Below, one piece after another: positions 12,101 through 24,100 of a stretch of DNA of 64,000 nucleotides (positions are counted from its first letter, which is position 1; every line of letters begins with the position of its first letter). Under the pieces are notes generated by a model. It ran no database searches and was not told where the DNA came from. It saw only the letters and a program-made list of their open reading frames with translations. The DNA is from Chionis minor (Eukaryota; Chordata; Aves; Charadriiformes; Chionididae). Position numbers and translations under genes: made by a program. The stretch is taken from contig VZSF01004775.1 of assembly GCA_013398295.1 (NCBI GenBank), positions 434,001 through 498,000 on the forward strand, written 5' to 3'.

Positions 12101-15100
12101 TCTGTAGACTTGCTTTCACCTACTTGGAAATGTATTTGTCTACCTGCAAGCCCTTTGCTTTTGTTTGCAATCCTCGAGGTCCTGATCCCGCTGTCTTCAT
12201 ACATAAAACCAAGTCTGCCAGAATGGATCCGATTGCAGAACTGAGATTTGACTTCGGAGAACACTATTAAGTAGCTCAGTTTCACTTCTGTTTATAATAA
12301 AGCTGACTATAAAAAGTTTTATAGCCAGTTTTTGCTTCTCATGCATGAGCACAAATTTGCAAATTCTGGCATACAGAACATTCTGATGAATGCTAAAACT
12401 ATTTTAATGGAGAAAACCTCAAAACCAAGGCAGCCTTTGCAATAAAGATGAACTTGGTAGTGGAAGTGATGAGAGGTTCATTGCAATAAAAGTAGAATTG
12501 ACAATTCTACTTTTATTGTCTGTGTTGAGAAAAGTGGAGGAGTCAGGAGGAACCTCTGCAGATGGTGGAAAACGCATTAGATGTTAAAAGTAGGTTTTAA
12601 CTAGCTTAAGCTTATTTCACAATAAGGCTTGAGTACTGCAATTGCTTGTATATAAGCTTAACTTTTCACATGTGATTAGAGATACTAATTCTGGTGAGCT
12701 GCTTGTATGTATTTTTGACAAGAGTGTTTGTAAATATTGCATCTGAGTAACAGGAGTCTTCAAAATCCTCAGAGTAAGAACACATGAACACCGTATGGCA
12801 TCGGTCTCAACTTCTGGGAGCTTAAAGCCTGTAACCAAAAAAAATGAGAGTGCTTTTAAAATAATCTCTTCCTAACATTTCTTTTCCACATAAGAACCTT
12901 TTATATTAGTTCTAAGGTGTTTTATAGCTGTGCATACCTCAGGTTACATTTGTAAATAGAAGATGCGTGCTTTGTGAAGGTGAAAAAGCCCCATGAAAAG
13001 GTTGGTGTGAGTGAAGTACTTTTCTTGGAAAATACAATCTTTCTTTATTCTAACAGCTCCAGGACACTGTATTGTTCTTGCAGATCTCATCTGTAGTTAA
13101 ACTGCAATTAAATGTTTCTTTTTTACCTATCGTTATCAGATGATTGGAATTAAATCAAACCCCTTATGTGAGTAGATTTAGCTCTTTCATATCGTTGTAT
13201 TCTTCTGTGCTTTGTTAGTTTAAATACCAGGGAGGTGCAGTCACAGAATTTATGGCCTGACTAAAGTAGGAGCGAAGTCTGTGCTAGAGAGAGGGGCATT
13301 TCAAAAATAAGGAAAGAGGCTATTAGTACTGGTTAAGGAATGATAGATGTCAACAGGTCGCAAGGGAAAGTAGGTGAAGAAGTTGCAGCTCATTTTAAGT
13401 ACCAGGATTGTCAATAAATGATGAAAAAACAGTTTTTAATACAATAGAGATTCTGTTATATTGCAGAATTTCACAAGTACTCTACAAAGATTTTTTTTGT
13501 TTTTGCCCGTAAATATTTAAAGTTGTACTATTTCTATTTTCCTTGTGATTTCAACATCTCAAAAAAAATTTGGCCATAAAAATTGCTTTTACATAATAAG
13601 AAGTTTTAGATTATTAGAAAGCATTCTTCTCCATATCCTCTAAAAAATTGCTTTGGTTGCTTTGATCTCTAAAGACCCAGCTTAGTGCTTTATTGGTACA
13701 GTTTTGCACAGTTGCAACTCTCCTGAATGTAATGGAGTTGGTGTTGGCAGGAAGCTAGAGCGGCGAACACTCGGCTGGGGGCTCTTTGTTACCAGCTCCT
13801 TCAGGACGGTAGCAGTTAAGACGGATGTATGTGTGTCCTCGTTCTGTTTCGTGTCCTTTCAGAGAGCTTTCTGCATTAAATGTAGTTACCAGAAGACCCT
13901 TAACCAGCCTTTTTCCCTAAATGAAGGCACAGTTTTAGCCATTTAGATCCATCTCAGGCGTAAGTAAGGGTTTTAGGTACTGCAAAAGCATTTTAGTGAT
14001 CTGATGCTGAGGTTTACCACCCTAAGGAAATAGAATATCGTGGCTCAGCCAGTTACCTGTGGGTGATCTGTCACGTGACTCAAGTAAAAGCAAAGAAATT
14101 ATGTATTTACAACATCACGTGTAATCAGATAGTTGAGTTACAAATGTGTACAGGGATGAAGGGGACAGAATGCAACAGAAAACATGAACACTTTAAAGTG
14201 ATTTTTAGGTGATTTTTTTTTTGTTTTTTTAAACAGTATCAAGGGTTTGCTGGAAGAAGCACTAATGAAGTATTGCAGCTCTACTCTGCTCATGGCCAGC
14301 AGCAGAAATTGCAGAGGAGTTCTGTTGTAACCCAGCTACATGGAGCAATAAAGGTAAAGACCTTTAGTAATAATGTAGGCATAATCAATGCCGTAAATAT
14401 TTACATGCTTATCAATATTTACATGCTTATCAAATATAGTAAAACCCAGAAAACGGTCAGATATGAACTTGATCTATGGCTTTGTTGTATTCACAGCTTG
14501 CACTGTGTTTTCAGTATTTGCACTGAAGTGTAGCAATGCCTGAATTAGCTTAAAATTTACAGTGGTTTTGCTGCAATAGGCTGCAAAGTCACCTGAGAAA
14601 CTGGTAAAAGTGTCTGCTCCTGAGCTCCAGGATCTTATGTATAGGCTGCTGTCAATACGCAAGTTAGATATTTTTGTAATCAAAACTTTGCAATCCCCAA
14701 TTTGACTGTCCTACAGACGTCCCCTAAAAAACAACTGTGAGATACTTTAAATATATATCCTTTTAAAAAGCATTACAGAGCTCCATTGATTTCGCCAAGA
14801 GTTCTGCTCTGTTAGACCTCACAAGAGGGAGTAGTTTGTTGTATGCACACTCAGGTTGTCTTAATTTGGCATCAAAGAGGCTGGACCTGTTCTCCCAGTA
14901 CCATAATATTTTCCTTTGTTGAAGTACTTATTCCTTAAGTTACTTCATAGAATCATAGAATAGTTTGGGATGGAAGGGACCTTTAAAGGTCCTCAAGTCC
15001 AGTCCCCTGCAATGAGCAGGAACATCTTCAACTAGATCAGGTTGCTCAGAGCCCTGTTCAACCTAACCTTGAGTGTTTCCAGGGGTGGGACATCTACCAC

Positions 15101-18100
15101 CTCTCTGGGCAACCTGGGTCAGTGTTTCACCACCCTCATTGTCAAAAGTTTCTTCCTTCTATCTAGTCTAAATCTGCCGTCTTTTAGTTTAACCATTATC
15201 TCTTGTCCTGTTGCAAGAGGCCCTTCTAAAAAGTAAAAACTCCCTAGCTAGTGAGTTCCTTTTAGGGACACTAACAGGTGTCAGCTTTTCTCAGGGTGGC
15301 ACTGAATGCTTGCATAAAATAACTGAAAAGTATCTCAGGAAAGAAACCTGATTCTTAACAGACAGAAGGATGTAGCTTAATTATAGCATGGTTGGACTAG
15401 ATGATCTTTGTAGGTCCTTTCCAACTGAACTGTTCTGTTCTATTCTAATTGCAGTGATTCTGCTTAGTGAATTTTGCAGTGATGTCTTATATTTTAGGTT
15501 AGCTAGAATGGCAGAACTGTTTGTGATGCAAGACCAGTGGATTGAGATGGTTTACTATCAGAGATCGATGAATGTTAGGAGAGAACACAGCTCTCTAAAT
15601 GGAAGTCTAGATTAATGGTAATCCCATACCCATAGTAAAAAAAATAAAATATTTCTTCCCAGTTATATTCTGTGGCTTTTGAGAGTGAGAAATGCAGTGA
15701 TTTTTCTCCCTTTATTTATTGTTTAATCATTGAAACTGGTCTATTAATTCAAGTTCAGTACCACAGTTGGAAAAACAAAATGTCACAGTATACGTGACAC
15801 TTTTAACCTGGCTGACTAATGAAATATCACAGTGCTTCTGTGAGATAAGATGTTAAGTTCATCTTACAGATGGCTTTGCATGTTCGTTCCAAGACTTAGA
15901 TGTCAAGAAGTCTACTAATCCTAAAATCAGGTCAATTTATTTTTACTTTATTTGGACTTTTAAGTGAATATAAACTGCTCCTAAATGTTTAAAAGTCTCA
16001 TCATGTATGTTATGCTGAGTTACATCCATAATGCAAATAATTTTCTGAACAGTTACGGTTTCTGATCTTTTCAAAGTGCATCTATTATCATAAGAAGGCA
16101 TAGAACTGGCTTATTTAAGAAATTATCTAGAGTAAAGCTTAGCAAATACTGCCTGATCAAAGTGTGGAAAATGAATGCAGGAAGGGATGTATAGATCACA
16201 GTTTTTCATTGCTAATTCTGGATTTGTCTTAGAAATGGGCAGAACACACACACACGCTTGTTTTTGTCTGATGAAATAAGAAAGATACTTTCTTATACCT
16301 GAAGCTGTGTTATGGCCGAAGTATGTAGGTAGATGGTAAGGATCCATAAAGTCTTGCTGAAGTCTTTAGGAAATGACATTGCTAAATATCTTCCAGGATC
16401 CTTCTCTAAACATGCTGAAAGATGTACTCTGAAGACTTCCTTTCACCAAGTAGAGGGATCTTCCCCACTATGATATCTCACCATAATTATTTGTGTTGTG
16501 GTTCTGTTGATTCTTCCTTAACTGCTGTTTTGTGTCTTTATAACGTATTTTTTCTTCTTGCTGAGAAGAGGCTTAAGCAAGACCTGAAGAGCCTCCATTC
16601 ATTTGCTCTTGAGCTTTCAAAAGACTTTCAGCGTCAATGCAAGACTTGTCTTTACCAAATTTTGACAGCAGTCCAAGAGATACAGCTGCAAAATGAAGCA
16701 ATGCAAAGTAAGGCTCATTGCACTTGCATTCCAAACATGTAACATCAACTATGTCATTGTTAAATGTTAGTAACATTGAAAGGTTGAGTCTGATTTTTGA
16801 GAAATGTGTCACTGAAATTGTAGCACTTGTTTTTTGTTTGATGTTAGATCATCAGGGAGTTCTGAAACATTAGAAAGAGTGCAAATAACTCTGCAGAGGT
16901 TATGACTGATCATTTGGATTTAGCTTTTGTGTTGAATGCAGCTGCTACTAGACCACTGAGTTAGCTCAGCTGCAACATTTTTAATCTGAAGTTCTCAGGC
17001 TTGTTATCTTGATTATTTTAGAACAGCTGAATAAAGAACGTGTTGCTTTAGCTGAAATCTGTCTGCTTTTGACTGCATTGTTTTGAGCAGGTGATTTCAG
17101 AGATTTCTGAAAATCCCGTCTGAAATTAGGACAGAATGGATTTTTAGTATTTCTGTGCATTTACAGAGAAAATTTTACTTCCAGTTCTACTTGTTAGACT
17201 GTAGATAATAATTCCATACAGACTACTCTTTCAGAATTCAGGTCCTTGTTCACGTTTACGTACAAAACAGACCCTACAGCGCAGGGGCATGCTCTGTGCT
17301 CATCACTGAGGACTAAGTGCACTGGTCCTACACCTGGATGTCTTGGCATGGATCTCTGCACCTGCTTCCAATATCCTTGATTCTGGTGGAGCTTCTACTG
17401 GGCCTGAGAAGCACATGGCACATATGGAGCTTAAATTGTTTGAAGCTTAGCAGCCCAATGAACTAACAACGAATACACAAACTTATAAATAGAGTCCCTG
17501 GGTGATGCTCTGATATCCATGTGTTGCCACTTAAAAGGAACCTTCTTCTCCTGCTTTACTTTTTGATTGAAATATTTAATTTTGGGACTGATTTGATTCT
17601 GATGGGACTACTCATGTTAATAGCAACAAACAGCATTCTCAGTGATGGATGTTTGCAGAACTTGTCCCTGTATGTTATGTACTAAGTTATCATTAGAACT
17701 GTATTATCCATGTAGAGAAAATACTTAATCAAGTTGTCTTTAAAATGGAAAAAAAAAAGTGGAAAATTAACCCTAAATAAAGGTGACTGTTCCCCTTATT
17801 GAAGCAGGGGGCTAAGTGAACAGATAAAAGATTGGATTTGGTGCTTGAGCTGTTGTGGTGTAAATAAATAATAAATATTCCTTATGAGGCCTTGCAAATT
17901 CCTGTTGACTGTTCTCAACTTATGCTTTGTAGTGCGTGGTTCTATGAAATCATAACCAGGAGACACTTCCTTGCCTATAACAAAATAGGGTATTGGTACT
18001 TCGGTGTATGACTTATGTTTTTAATTTGGCCACTTCTCAGTTCTCTGGCAAATGTTTTAGATGGAGTCTCTATTGTTAAGGTTAAATATGACAGTCAGAA

Positions 18101-21100
18101 TTGCCATCCTTAAATTACATATAATCTTTTGTAAACAGAAAGCCCAAAGTATGTCCTCTGGAGACAATATGTTATCGGTTTAATCCTAAAATAGACCTTG
18201 AAAATGAGGGAGAGAATTATAGAAGAAACATTCAAGTAGTTTAATTTCAAGGCTGTAATTGACATGCAGCAAACTATAAAACTTTCCTGTAAAAACTGAG
18301 TAGTACTTTGCTTAGAAATATTTATTCACAGTCTGAAAACCAGGCTATTGCCATCTTTCCCACTGAAATTTAAATAACAGTAATTCATAAAAGAGAGAAG
18401 TGCCCATTATTCTTTTGTTGTAGGCCTGTTTCTCTGATGAACAAAGCTGCTCTCATTTTAGCAAAAAATACTGGCCACCTGACTGCAAGTGATACTACTG
18501 AGGCAGATGCAGTAATTCAGCAGATTTCTGGAAGGGTAGGAATTTCTAAAAATTTAAGATGACTTTTTAGATTGCTTCACTATGCAGGTATTATCAGAAA
18601 GAGGGAACGACAGTATCTGTGCATGCAGAACATATTTTCAGGGAGGAGAAACCACTGTTCTCACTGCTTGGCAAAGTGATGGGTACTAAGGAGCAAAATC
18701 TGTCCAAGTGAATATGTGATGGAGGAGTTGCTGCAGGTTACTGATGTATTTTGTGGAAGCTGCTGCAGCCCAGTGACTTCATATCCTTTGTGGTTCCCAG
18801 ACACTTTCTCGGGGGTGTAGAAGAGGGAAAACTGGGTAAGGAGCTTAATTCCCCCTTTGTCCATGTGCTAGCACTTAAGTGCTGTGCTCATCTTGGAGAA
18901 AGCTGAGCCCTGCACTGTACTGATGACTTGTATTTGTGGAATGTGGATTACCATTATCTTTTACCCTCTGCTCAACAGCAGAGTCGCACCAGCTCAGCTG
19001 CCTTTGGAAAGCCTTTCCTTTTTAGCGTAGAGTAGGGGAGGAGGAGAGGGATCTTGGATCCAGCAACAGAAATACTGCAGCATCCCAAAGCATAATGCTA
19101 CAGCTCAGGATATAAACACAGCTGAATTCAAAAGAAATTTTGGAATTAAGTCTGTTATATCATAGCTGCTTATCCTAGAAGGCATGGTCAGATTAACCTG
19201 CTTTTTAAACTGGAATCTAGTGTGGAGAGAAACATTAAAAAACCCAGGGAACTATGAGGACAGCTACACACCCATATGCGTGTGCACCAGTGCTCCAGGC
19301 TGTGGCTGTGCTCCAGTTTTTAATGTCCCTGTCATGGACCTTTCCATGATGCTGGTGTAACTGTTTGTGTGACCACGCAAGAAACAGATCGGGGAGCGAT
19401 CCAGAGCAGAAATTACTCTGCAAGAAGGATTGCCTTTAGACCTCCATTTGACTGTGGGAGCACTTGTGCGAGCACAGTGAAAGGTCTGGTGCGGCACTGG
19501 ATGGGAGGGAATGAAAAGCTTAACCAGGACTGTCAGTTAAAGAAACATTACAATCCTGAACATGTTTTCAAGCCATCACTCTTCTACAACTCTTATTCTG
19601 ATTATTGATGAAGATCCTAGCTGCACCCAGTGACATTTAAACAGAAAAATCAGCGTTCCCAGCTCCCAGAAAGTTCCTGTATAGGTTGATGAGGTGGGCA
19701 AAGCATGAGGGAAAGGGATGTCTGTAACGGATGCAGACATGTAGTGACTAATTCTCTTGAATAATGAAGAGTGTGTTAGTTAGTTATTAGTATTTTAAAA
19801 AACATACACCAAGTGGCTGTCCCTACGTTATGGATGAAAATGTAACTTCTGAATAGCTTGCAGCTCCTGCTAAGCAGAAAACTAGGAAAATGTTAAGGAA
19901 GTGTTTATGTTTATAACTGTATAGCTCCACTTTCAGAAAAATTGAAAGTTGAGAAATAATTAAGGAAACTTGCTCTGTGGAGCTTGTATTCAAGAAGTTT
20001 TTCCATGCTGTACATAAAGCTTTACAGAAGATGGACATTAAAACTGATGGTTCACTTTTACAAATATCAAAATACCATCTGCTAAATGCAATAACTTGAC
20101 TCATTTTCTAGAGATTGCAGTTCTTCATCTGTCTGCTCAAAAGCCCTGGTATCAAATTAGGATGCCCCAAGGTTGATATCTGCTTTCACAGTCATCTTCA
20201 CCATAGGAAGGCTAGTTAGAAAAAAAATAGTCAAGTAATTAGGGCCTGAGTTAGCTGAAACTAGATCTATTATGTCCGGTAGGCTTCTCAGAGTCCTCAT
20301 GAAGAGACCACTTAACTATTGAAACAAACTAGTAAATTTTTTTTTTTTTTCTTTCAAGACTAGAAGAGTGGAAGGGTACCCTTAGCACCTATTGCTTTAC
20401 TTTACTGCTTATTCCAGAGACTTCAAGAACTGAAGCAAATTTATAAATGAATATACTTATTATGGAGATTACTTAAATAATAGATTCCAGCCTCATATTT
20501 TGAAATATGCTGTATGGTTAGCGGTCAGTGACTCTGTAAGAGTCATTTTTGACAATTTACTGTAACATATTTGCATGTGATTCTCCAAACCAAGACATAC
20601 TAGTGTTATTCCCCATACAGGGTGTAAAAGGATTTTTCTTAGTGAAATTCCTAGACTTTGATTTCCCAACTATTCACCGCGTTTCTCCTGCATGCGTGCA
20701 CTTGTAGAGGAACATTATGAGCTGGAGATGAACAATGTGGGTATTACAAAATTAAGATCTCCGAAATCTCTAGTGCAGACAAATGTCCCTTGAAGTTACC
20801 TGATTTTTAGTCTATAGCAGAGAGCATAAATCAAGTCTCTTCCTTTCTTTTTAAGGAAACCCATAGTGATGCTGGTGGCCATCCTGCTAACTCAGCTCTC
20901 AGAACATGGCTTTGCCTGGTTGATACTCTACATCTTCAAACTGGTCACTAATTGCTGAGGAGATTGATATCCCACTGTGGTTTCTAAAAGCTTCCTTTTA
21001 ACACAAGTTTACAGTCACATTATGTGCTGTCTGGGCTGTATGTTTGTTTTAGGCCTGCTCATTGTTAATGTAATTGGGCTGAAATAAAATAATTTGCGAA

Positions 21101-24100
21101 GTTAGAAGTCTTTTATAATGACCCATATTGTTCTCAGTTTTGTGGAGGAGACTCCCTGAGGTTCAAAAGATCTATCTTTTTTACAAAATTCTACCCAAAA
21201 AGCAAGTGCACCTTATCTTAGACATCTATAAGGTTCCCCTTTACAGGATTAGTAGCACAAGGATAAATGATAGATTCATGCCAGCTAACATTACAAGAAG
21301 TTAACCTAACAATCCACAAATATGGCATGAGCCTTGCAAGTGACAGCCCCATTCAGAAGCAGGTTGCTTCAGGTTTAGGTTTCAGGCTTCACTGACAGAT
21401 AACATTGCTCTAACTTAACTAGACACATTTGAACTGCCTTTAAATATCTTGTCTTTCTGATTGTTTTTCAAGATTTCATTTGTATACCTGTGGTAATTAT
21501 CTGTAACTTTGCATAGCTATTTCATAGCAAGAAGTATGATGGGATTTTCCAGAGGTGTCTAGTAAATCAGGAACTACCATCCTAATTTAAGTTTGGTAGA
21601 AGTTAAAAGGGTTTATGCTTATATTTCATGAGATGCTACCGGAAAATTAATTTTGTAAAGTCATAGAATTTAGTTCTTTGAAACAGCTTTATTCTTCCAG
21701 TGTTTCAGATAAAAGCTTTTGATCTTGAGCAGTCTCTACAAGAGATGACAGAGAGATATGAGAAAGAAAAGCAAAAGAGGAGAGCTTTACATAACAGCTT
21801 AGTTGTAAGTATCTTTAATGACTGAACACTTTCTTACTTTAATTATACCCATAAATTCCTTACCGGTAAAACTAATGAGTATACATTTCATTGATACGTT
21901 GCTTCCTCCAGCTGCCTATACATGATTCATTTTTCGCTAAGACATATTTGTCTTAGAATAAGCCCCAGCCCATTATTTTTTACACAAGTGTCTTCTGAAT
22001 GCACTTCTGGAGCATATTGTGTTAAGGAGTATAATCCATTTTGAACAGTGAACAAAACTTGAGTTTCTTTATCCTCCTCTCTAAATTTGCAGCTTCTGAA
22101 ATTGTTTTAGAATTCTTAAAATTATTAACTTTGAAATTACCAAGTAGTCTTCTCTTATTTTTCCAGATAGATCTACATGTATCTCACTCAGCCATTACTG
22201 ATGGTTCATTTGGGATTAATTTTTTCCTTTTTGTACTTTAACTTTACTCTTCTTCCCGCCCCCCAAAATAACTAGTTTTGGGTTGCCTGATTCAGGACCT
22301 GATTTTTAGAAACACAAGCCTCCTTGAAACAATATTATTTTAAGTTTTTCTGCCTGGGTCAATGAAGCTCTTTGTTAAACTTACCTCCCAAATTCTGCCT
22401 TGTGTTGCAGTTTATTGAAAAGATGTTCCCCAAGGCAGAGGGGAGTTAAAGCCAGTGGTCACTAGTCATCACAGGCAAGCTGTTTTCACTAATGCAAGAT
22501 GGGAAGAACTGATCACCAGTAAAAAGGAGGGAAAGACACCAGGTTAGATAAACTGAAGTCTGAAACAGCCTGCAGAGAAAAATTAATTACTGACTTTTTA
22601 GTGATGTATGAACACACAGTGGAGAGGAAAAGGTACAAAATGTTTTGTATTCCACATCTTCCTCAGGGCTGGTGGAAGAGAAATGGAGTGTGCAATCTTG
22701 TCTGTTAATACAGGTGTCTGAAGAAGCTCAAGTAAAGAGGAAAGAGACTGAAGAGGAAAAAATGACTCAGATTGAAAGTTGGTTTTTTTCCGATATGGAC
22801 TGGAGAGGGCTATACCATTCCAGAGCTCTGAAGAGCACATATTTCTCCAAGTACTTTTTCCTAACTTCTCAAGGCAAACTATATTGATACTATTTTTCCT
22901 CTCCACCTGCTCTCTTAAACACTTTGATGTCTGTTTCACAAATTCCAGTATATTTGTCCTCTCCAGTAATTTGTGTTAAATACGTGTTAATATTCTAACC
23001 CTAGGAACTGAGAGGAAATATTAGAGTCCACTGCAGGATCAGACCATTGCTACCTTTTGACACTGCTGCTGGACATTCGCTATCACAAGACAGGTAATTT
23101 ATTTTTGCTGTGTTAGATCTTGGCGGATTCATAATTAATATACAGAGAAAACAATAGTTATACGTATGTGAAAACAACTGTGGATTTGATTTTTCTGGTT
23201 TTATGTGTGTGGGGAGACGATGATGGTGTCATAAAAACTGATTGCTGTTTCCTTTTCTTTTGCCTGCTAAATTGACTTTAGCCAATCTCATCCCCTTGTC
23301 TAAAAGTACGTCCACCCAAATAGAAAGCCATAGCTGCTCTGCCAAGCCAGGATTATCCCTGGTTTGGCAGAAGTAACACAGCTGCAATCAGTTTAGAGTA
23401 TATTCACTATCCTATCCAAATTTTGGGATACAGTAATGTATTAACTGTCAGAAGTCGTGGGCAGAGAAACACACTCAGCATTACAGTTGTTTTGTAATGC
23501 TATAGAACAAATTTGCTGTCAGCATAAACATTGGTAATTCTATTTCAGTGTAATTTGGCTCTGCATCCCTAATTTATAATACACTTACTGTATTTGAAGT
23601 GTCAAAACATTCCAAGATCCAAAAGGAAAAGAGGGATTAGAGGCAAGTATGTGCTATAACAAGCTGAATTCTCCATAGATGACTAACATGAAAGAAGGTA
23701 GAGATTGAAACATATACAAAGAAAGAAAGAAGGGGCAAACTAGGTGGGTGGCTAGAAACCAGTAACGTTATCATTTGCCCTATCAGTAAATAACTGATTT
23801 GGGGCTTTATTTTACTTTTGCTGGCTGGTGATTCTAAAAGAATACATTCAGTGTTTTAAAGTTTATTAATTTTTGGTAAATCGGGAAAAAAAAAAAAAAA
23901 AAGAGAAAGAATTGTTTTAATTTAAACAACACCAAAAATGTCAGAGAAGACATTTCCAGGAGCCTGAAGAGGAAATTTGCATTAACCTGTGCTTGATATA
24001 CCAGGGAAGGAACCCACTCGCTGTTTTTGTTGCTGTATGGAATAGTGCATTCAGGTGCTGAATTGCAGTGTAAACCAGGATGGACTAGGCCAAACAAACA

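Larger units (their letters stand above)
14354..16565 (+). other. KIF25 intron 3
   Basis: Contains an 18-bp tandem duplication at 14397-14432, an antisense CR1 at 14946-15231 and a CR1 3' scrap at 15389-15446. Otherwise nothing recognised. Confidence 0.6.

Noticed and set aside
11884..12285. Overlapping long frames on both strands in intron 2
   Set aside because: No recognisable domain, no splice signals in phase with KIF25, and frames of this length occur by chance.
22714..22777. Charged exon-like segment ([16 protein letters not shown]) after AATACAG in intron 6
   Set aside because: 64 bases would break the frame, the donor is weak, and exons 6 and 7 join directly into the conserved kinesin-14 neck.
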